From Hetaerina americana (lineage: Eukaryota; Arthropoda; Insecta; Odonata; Calopterygidae): a stretch of DNA of 64,000 bases. Location: contig JAKTNV010000009.1 in NCBI GenBank assembly GCA_022747635.1, positions 29,489,622 to 29,553,621 on the forward strand, written 5' to 3'. This document shows, piece by piece, positions 57,961 to 64,000 of the stretch. The position numbers and the translations under genes are program-made. Every line of letters starts with the position of its first letter. Positions within the stretch are counted from its first letter, which is position 1. The notes below the pieces were generated by a model. It made no database searches. It was not told where the DNA came from and saw only the letters and a program-made list of their open reading frames with translations.

Positions 57961-58280
57961 CACCCTCTCACTAAGGGAACACTTTTTTCCTAATGAGTAC
58001 CGCTCTTGGTGGTAGTTCAACTCACAGGATCTTTGGGCCCTGAATGCGAAATCGCTAATGCTTGAACCAAGTTAACATCATCAAAGTTAATCTACCAATA
58101 CAAGGTAGATTTCGTATACCATTATGTACTACGCTACGCGTGATTTCGCCATTTTTGTCCTAGATCATTGTCTTTTTGAGTAATTCATACTTTCTACCTT
58201 CTTTCATATCGTCAAAGAAAACCTATTATCCTCCTTCCTCTACCGAATGTTATCCATTCTATCACTTCCTTACATATCCC
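57961..58280. other. AT-rich spacer
   Basis: May include 3' sequence of the adjacent minus-strand retroelement; nothing legible. Confidence 0.3.
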
Positions 58281-58284
58281 CTTA

Positions 58285-58545
58285 CCGTTCTATATTTTCC
58301 TCATAAATAACCCTTCCCGCTTCGATTTTGAAAAATAACTCTCCTCTTTCATGGTTGTTATCGCCTCGATAGTTTCCTTCTTTCTGCGACACATTTTTGT
58401 CGATTCTTCTCCATAACCAAATCTTGTAAGTGTGTGATCTGCTCTTATTCCTGTTTGGCCTAAAAGACCTTGTTTCGAATACATAAAGCAAAACGCTCCA
58501 TATTGAAGTATTTGCTAAATATTTATTTTCATCTTTGCTCCATAC
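58285..58545 (-). mobile_element. non-LTR retrotransposon fragment (C-terminal tail)
   Basis: The minus strand encodes NTSIWSVLLYVFETRSFRPN (the K-T-x-I-W-S-V-L-L-Y-G-x-E-T-W-x segment; G changed to V and W to R), then IWLWRRIDKNVSQKEGN (the M-W-x-W-R-R-M segment), in a single 90-codon open frame to 58282. Only this segment of the RT C-terminus is recognisable. Confidence 0.65.
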
Positions 58546-58888
58546 TCCAGACATATTTTTTCAAAAAGGCACAAAGGAGATGGGCAGATATCACGAAGAA
58601 CTGTTAGAAACCTACCTTCAAAATAAAAAACGGTGATGATGGTTAATTTATGATTATCATTATATGTTAATAGTTTAAAACTAAATGAAAGCATAATGAG
58701 ACATAATCATAGATACTATTGCTGCTATCCTTCCCCTGGCTTTAGTATGCTGTGGATATAAATACCAATCACCATTTAGGCTAAACTACAATAAATTTTC
58801 ATTTGAAGCGTATTATTATATGAAATGAGCATTTCATAATCCTAATATAAATTACAGATTCAGGTGTGGTGTGTTGGAACTGTTCCAT
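58546..58888. other. AT-rich spacer
   Basis: Nothing recognised. Confidence 0.35.
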
Positions 58889-58890
58889 AA

Positions 58891-59037
58891 TAACAGACAT
58901 GAAAGCTATTACAATTTTCCACTTAATAAAAATTTATTTCCGACTATTTACGCTCCACGAAATAATGTAGTGCATCAAAACTAGTCTGAAATATATCTTT
59001 ATTAAGTGGAAAATTGTAATAGTTTTCGTCTCTGTTA
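58891..59037. repeat. palindromic MITE-like inverted repeat
   Basis: The arms 58891-58935 and about 58992-59037 are inverted copies matching at roughly 42 of 46 positions, with 20 consecutive identical bases (ACAATTTTCCACTTAATAAA on the left). The 56-bp loop contains AATAATGTAGTGCATCAAAA. A half copy lies at 28.9 kb. It is non-coding; the RNA could fold into a long hairpin. Confidence 0.82.
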
Positions 59038-62000
59038 CTATATTAATCCTCTTTCACGTTTTGTCGTAGATATTCTTGACTATGATGTCAGCTGGCAACA
59101 TTCCATCAATGAAAGCTCTGTTTCCAGACCACTTTTCCACAAATCTTCCTCAAGGTTTCGCAAACTTTCAAGCCCTTGGGGGGTTTTTCTCACATTAATT
59201 GGTAATGATATTTGCCACTCTAATATTAATGAGCTTTATTGATCAAACTTTCCTTTGTCTATCCCATTGGACGCCAGGTTATAACCTGTGACTGGCACTA
59301 TTCAAGAGGTTAGACACCCTCTAAGGACAAGTCTATTATTTTTTAGAGCAAAATAATTTAATCATTGAGTCACTAAGAATGACGAAGGTACTTTCATCAT
59401 ATGCTCGTCGCCATAAAGGCAAATGACACATATTTGTGAGTCACACCGCCATACAAGAAGGAAGAGACAAGTGCTGGGCGTTCATTTGTTGTTTCAATTG
59501 ACAAAACATTGACTCGCATGCATTCAGTTTAATTACCAAAGCCCCATAAAAATTTTCGATTACTTAAATTAACGTGATTCCAAAACCATTACATGAGTTA
59601 ATGACATATCGATCGATGGCAGTTTGGGCGAAAAAATATGAAACAGAACAGGAGCTCATTATGAGAAAATCGACTATTGTGTGAATAGGAAGGCATTCCA
59701 TTGAGTTCACGCGTTTATTTGTAAGTGAAACGGTAACAATTGAAAATTAAAAATTAAAAAGCAGGATTTTAAAGCACACGAAGAAGATGAATTATCAATT
59801 TTTTCGAATATTTATTTATCTTTTGGTGTAGTAAAATTAATCTGAAAAACCATAGGGTAAGAGTAAAATTGCAAAATTGTATCAATAATTACAAATTGTA
59901 TTATAACCATCCGTTAAATGCAAATGTGGCTGTCATCATTGATTTAAGTCCCAACAAGTACTTTAAATGTATGTATCCTAATTGGCGCTGTAATCTAGAG
60001 AACGATTCATCCTTCGATACACAGTTTGGAAGACCTTCTTTCAGAGGCAATTCGATGTGAAGTTTAATATTGCTATTAATATAAAATATATATATATATA
60101 TACATTAAAAAATAGATAAATACTTTTTCTCGATTCTCTCAAGTTCAAGAAATTTTGATATTGTAAATCTCCGGAAGACTTTTTTTTTATGAGTCTAATA
60201 ACCCTTCCCCAAGGAATGAAATTAATATGCAAGTAAATTGGATGTAGGCATTACGAGTACATACAGTATACATATACATACCTGTATATGAATGCTTTTT
60301 TACCACGCGAATATTTCCTCGTAATGGAACATTTCCTACTGTGTCCATGCCACATGGAATGCCTAGCCGATATGCTATTGTGAAGTGGAATTTTTAATTG
60401 AAGTAATAAATATGCATGAGGAATCATTGGAGAATTTGTTTGGGAAAATTTGTGGTGTTGCAAAAGACTTCATTTGTTGTGGAAAAAAAGGGCGTGACAT
60501 CGTTGTAACTTTATTGTCAAGTTTCATTTCCAAGATTTCGCTAACGTTAGTCGAGTTTTTGAGCAAGTATGGACAAATATTAACCTGCCGGGGAAGTTTC
60601 ATTCACACCCTGTCAAAAGAAAGGCGACTGTGAATAATATGATGACCCCTTTTTGTATTACTTTATAATGTAGCATTGCGAATAAAATACCCAGATACGC
60701 ATTAAATTTAAAGAAAATGAATCCGTATTATTTTAAAAATACAAAAAAAACTAATTGAAAGCCTAAAAGGAGCAGGAATAGTTGTTCTTGTTTTTACAAA
60801 GCGCAGCTATACCTTTCTAATTTTTGTTCCGATTTTCGAAAACAGAAATTCGATTAAAATAATATCGTCGACCATGAGAAATTGTGATAGTTGTGGATTT
60901 TAAGTTACTTAGATCTTGCTCGAAAACATAAACGTTAAGTATACTATTTTCCGGTATAATTTAATTGCCAACAAATCATCTACAGAAGGCATCAAATTCG
61001 AGTCATATGAAGGAGCTGCTTAAGGAAAATTACAAGTGAAGTAAAAAGCCTAATCTTCAGCATTCAGCATTTTCTTTTCTCTCTTACATTCATTTGTATC
61101 TATGGCATGTCATAAGTTATATGCTGAGAAATATTATCTAATCAAAGTAACCGTATGACATGCCCAAAATTTTGGCAGCTTTTATGACGCGTGGCTAGAA
61201 TTTATCAAAACACCGTGCGTAACAATATTGATATGAGGTATCGTACTAGACTACAGAAAGCAGGCGGCCGTGTAAGGTCCGTGGACTTGACCTGTTTGAC
61301 AAGTTGAACGTTGCTGACTAAGAGTAGATATTAGAATAAAGTTCCAAAAGCGAGACTTAAATGAGGGCGTCCTTAATCGTTTATATTAAACCTCGCTCGC
61401 AGAAAAATCTGTATTCTTTATAATTTAAGAATTTGGAATTGTTATGATATCTGTTCGAGAACTTACAGTGATGATAAGTATATTCTCTTTCATATCTCGT
61501 GATTCCTTCCTGGTTCAATTATTAATTTTCCTTTTGTTAAAATCCCGCTGATAAAAATGCAATCCCTTATTTTGTATCCGTTATTTCGCCTTTTGACTGT
61601 AGATATTTCAAAGTATAATATCAGACTTTCACGTTTATAATTAATCGTCAGAAGTAGCCGAGGAAATATAAATTGCAAGGAAGGTCCCCAGTAAAATTTT
61701 ATCAACTTTGGGATGCCATCAACCATTTTTATATTTATTTACCATTTCTTATCCAACCACTTTTATTTTTTTCCTGCTCTTTAAGTTATTTCAATTTCTG
61801 TAAAAAAATTTCAAATTAAGCAATGTCTATTTTAAGATGCCGTTGACTTTTTCCCTGTTTTACCCGTGGGGCGTGGTAGTAGTATAAAATTTAATGCTTA
61901 ATATGTGGTCGTGTTAGGTAAACCAAAATCTATAGGGCACACATAAGGTATTTCATCTAATCTCCTCATCCATCGCTACACTTCACACCTGGCGCACTTT
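59038..62000. other. AT-rich spacer
   Basis: About 3 kb with no recognisable gene or element. Overlapping sense/antisense ORFs at 60375-60633 have no domain. A short TA run lies at 60087-60101. Confidence 0.5.
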
Positions 62001-62460
62001 AGTCTTCAAGAGTAGGGAACAGGCGGTTTTTGGTCTGTTTGCATACCTCTCTACTCAAAACGCTTCTCAAGGGCAGTAGCGCTATTCCACCCTGGAAATG
62101 CATTAGCGTCTGTGCGACATCTAGCTTCCACGCGACGGCAAACAAGGTAGCCACTGTCTGAGAATTTCTATTTGTCGCGCTTCACACCCATCCCCCCTTC
62201 TTCTTGGCCCCCCCTGAACTCCTTCCTCGAAACAGTCTCTGTTTAAACAAACTCCCTGTATAGCGGGGGTAGCGGGGTAAGGTTTGAAGTGAAGTTTATA
62301 CGCGGAGATGGGGCGAGCGTAGGCGCTCTGTCGAAGGTTTAGCAGCGTTGCGCTTCGGTGCATCAGGGAGAAATTTTCCCAACCACTCAGTTTAAAGGAA
62401 ACTATCCCCATCTCAAGCCGCAGAAGAGTTGTCCCATTCAAGCCTAACGATGTTTTAAGC
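62001..62460. other. GC-richer patch, unidentified
   Basis: Non-repetitive within this window, with CpG words and C-run GGCCCCCCCTGAA near 62203. A 106-codon minus ORF (62121-62441) has no domain I recognise. It could be a repeat family represented once here, or unique regulatory DNA. Confidence 0.3.
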
Positions 62461-64000
62461 CTCCTTCGAACGAAAATTTGAAATTATCTCGAGAATGATT
62501 TATAATAGTAGTTTAAAATTATGAAGCTAAATTTTTCATACGTAAGTATAAGGTAAATTTGGGTTGATTAATCTTTTGGTATACTTCAACTTTATCCTTT
62601 TCTAATCGTGGTTTGTAATTCAATTTCATGGAAAGATAATTTTTTTAACTTTTTTGAAACATTACGCCTCGATCTCAATTATTGCAAGGAAGGTTCTCAA
62701 GTGATCCAAACCCCAAAAACCTGAATGCCAACCTTACCGAGGTTTTCAAGCAGATGGAGAACTTTTGATGAGCACAGTGCTTAAAACCACATTCGAAGCA
62801 TTTGCATTTATAAGTGGGTAATCAGTGATGCTCAAATATTTAAGAGAAAAAGCACTTCCGTCCTAGTTCTGACCAAAGGTAGCGATTTGCTGCAGTTTAT
62901 ACGCTTCCAAAGAGACTCACCATATCGGAAAATTTACATGTCCTGTAAGGTCATTCGTTCCAGTGTTGAGTCTACATTGCATTTATTGAAATAATGCGTG
63001 GTCAACATGGTGCAAAAATAGAGACCAAAAAAATGTTAACTCAAGCAAAATATTAGATAAAAAAGAGTTACTAATAACGCTTTCACATATCTTAAAGAAG
63101 TTTTTTTTCAATTAATTCAAATTAGATTTCAAAGATCCCTTGAATAAGTATTAACTGTGAATGCTTAATTCACATCAGTTGAGTTATGAATCAAATAAAG
63201 GGCTTTCATAAAACCAGACCTGTTCGAGTTAATTTTAGTTAAAAGTAAATGTAATTATGAATGTCAGTTACATAAATGTCTCTTGGGCAAGAATTGGCAA
63301 AAAAACTTGAATCATGTTGGAGTAACTTCAGTGAATTAGAAATCATTTTGGTGCTGCTTTTTACTCACTGGATTATAAATTCACAGATGATGGCAAAGTC
63401 TTAGGAATATTAAGTTGTATGAATGGAATAAGATTCACCAAATCAGTACGTTTCTCAAGTTACCAACCCTTGAGGACGGGCATAAATCGGCTTAATTCAA
63501 ACCACACATTACTCTTTAAACCCTTTCTATTTCCAATGCCATTGCATTTGACATATATGATAAAATTTAATTTTTCTCCTAAAATACTCTTACTTGTTAC
63601 CAGACACTATTACAGAATATTCGTCCTGACGCATGAATATGAAATTGTTCATAATTGAACGGCTATTAAGAATATATATTCTTCACTATTGCTACTTAAC
63701 TGTTATTATAGTTTCAGCATGTAACGGCCATTGCAAGAATCGTAAATGCGAGGTAAAATATAAATAATATGTAGATACAAGTATTGTAGTGATTTAGAGA
63801 TCAAAACCATAAAATCGGTATTAGTTCTATATATATTTATTTAAACATTGAATAGAACAAATGAGACTACTAGGTAAAACCTCGTGGAACTTCTGCGTAA
63901 TAGAGTTATTAAAAATTCTTGTGAAATTAGCGGTAGAAATTCTTATTAGAGGGAAAGTATGTTTATACATATGTATTCAATTATGGTTTCAAATATGTAG
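62461..64000. other. AT-rich spacer
   Basis: About 1.5 kb to the window end without recognisable features; a 79-codon ORF at 63419-63658 has no domain signal. Confidence 0.45.

Noticed and set aside
62121..62441. 106-codon minus-strand ORF as a possible gene
   Set aside because: No domain, low-complexity basic C-terminal part and no supporting context; kept only as an unidentified GC-richer patch.
1..64000. CRISPR arrays, operons, phage or bacterial defence systems
   Set aside because: The composition, SINEs, mariner and non-LTR elements and lack of dense coding show arthropod nuclear DNA; no direct-repeat/spacer array or bacterial gene was seen.

Overview
This is eukaryotic, almost certainly arthropod (probably insect) nuclear DNA. 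The sequence is AT-rich with scattered GC-rich islands, no open reading frame looks like a conserved host exon, and the recognisable content is a graveyard of mobile elements typical of large insect genomes: mariner-type DNA transposons, fragments of an endonuclease/reverse-transcriptase non-LTR retrotransposon, and tRNA-derived SINEs. I cannot name the species. I found no convincing protein-coding host gene, rRNA or functional tRNA; the window reads as intergenic or deep intronic DNA.

Layout. 0-15 kb: five fragments of the non-LTR reverse transcriptase (near 0.1, 0.8-1.5, 7.0-7.4, 9.9-10.2 and 14.9-15.1 kb), a 554-bp mariner deletion derivative with both terminal repeats (1816-2369), a dispersed repeat called R here (2.7-3.1 kb, and a partial copy at 13.9-14.1 kb), a SINE (5.3 kb) and pyrimidine-rich islands at 4.1-5.0, 7.8-8.2 and 10.9-12.3 kb. 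15-35 kb: large GC-rich, strand-skewed islands (15.6-17.0, 18.8-19.7, 21.7-22.2, 25.0-26.4, 30.3-31.3, 32.9-33.6, 34.9-35.5 kb), a second copy of the same mariner family (20.9-21.25 kb), a SINE fragment (23.4 kb), a 29-bp minisatellite (24.2 kb), another RT fragment (31.6-31.9 kb) and a second SINE family (32.4 kb). 35-64 kb: RT remnant (36.4 kb), a third mariner copy on the minus strand (38.6-39.2 kb), SINEs (43.4 and 47.1 kb), a composite locus at 49.0-50.65 kb in which a decayed mariner sits inside one of two adjacent R units, a 753-bp mariner derivative with perfect 33-bp terminal inverted repeats (51408-52160), the longest RT remnant (52.9-54.7 kb, minus), two more RT tails (56.0 and 58.4 kb), a TA microsatellite (57.0 kb) and a palindromic MITE-like repeat (58.9-59.0 kb). 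The last 5 kb is nearly featureless AT-rich DNA apart from a GC-rich patch at 62.0-62.5 kb.

How the parts relate. Nothing here forms an operon or pathway. The elements are parasites and their non-autonomous derivatives: none of the four mariner-type loci still encodes an intact DD34D catalytic triad, two of them appear to share one deletion structure (suggesting that the deleted form itself was mobilised), and one (51408-52160) has perfect terminal repeats, implying comparatively recent mobilisation by a transposase encoded elsewhere. The RT fragments are mostly the 3' part of the element, as expected for 5'-truncating target-primed reverse transcription.

The main signal not explained by known element types is the recurring GC-rich islands with strong purine/pyrimidine strand skew that switches strand inside some islands, together with a few CpG-rich, low-repeat patches (10.5-10.9, 26.1-26.4, 40.1-40.7, 56.7-57.0 kb) that could be cis-regulatory. 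I saw no evidence of a novel protein-based system in the window.
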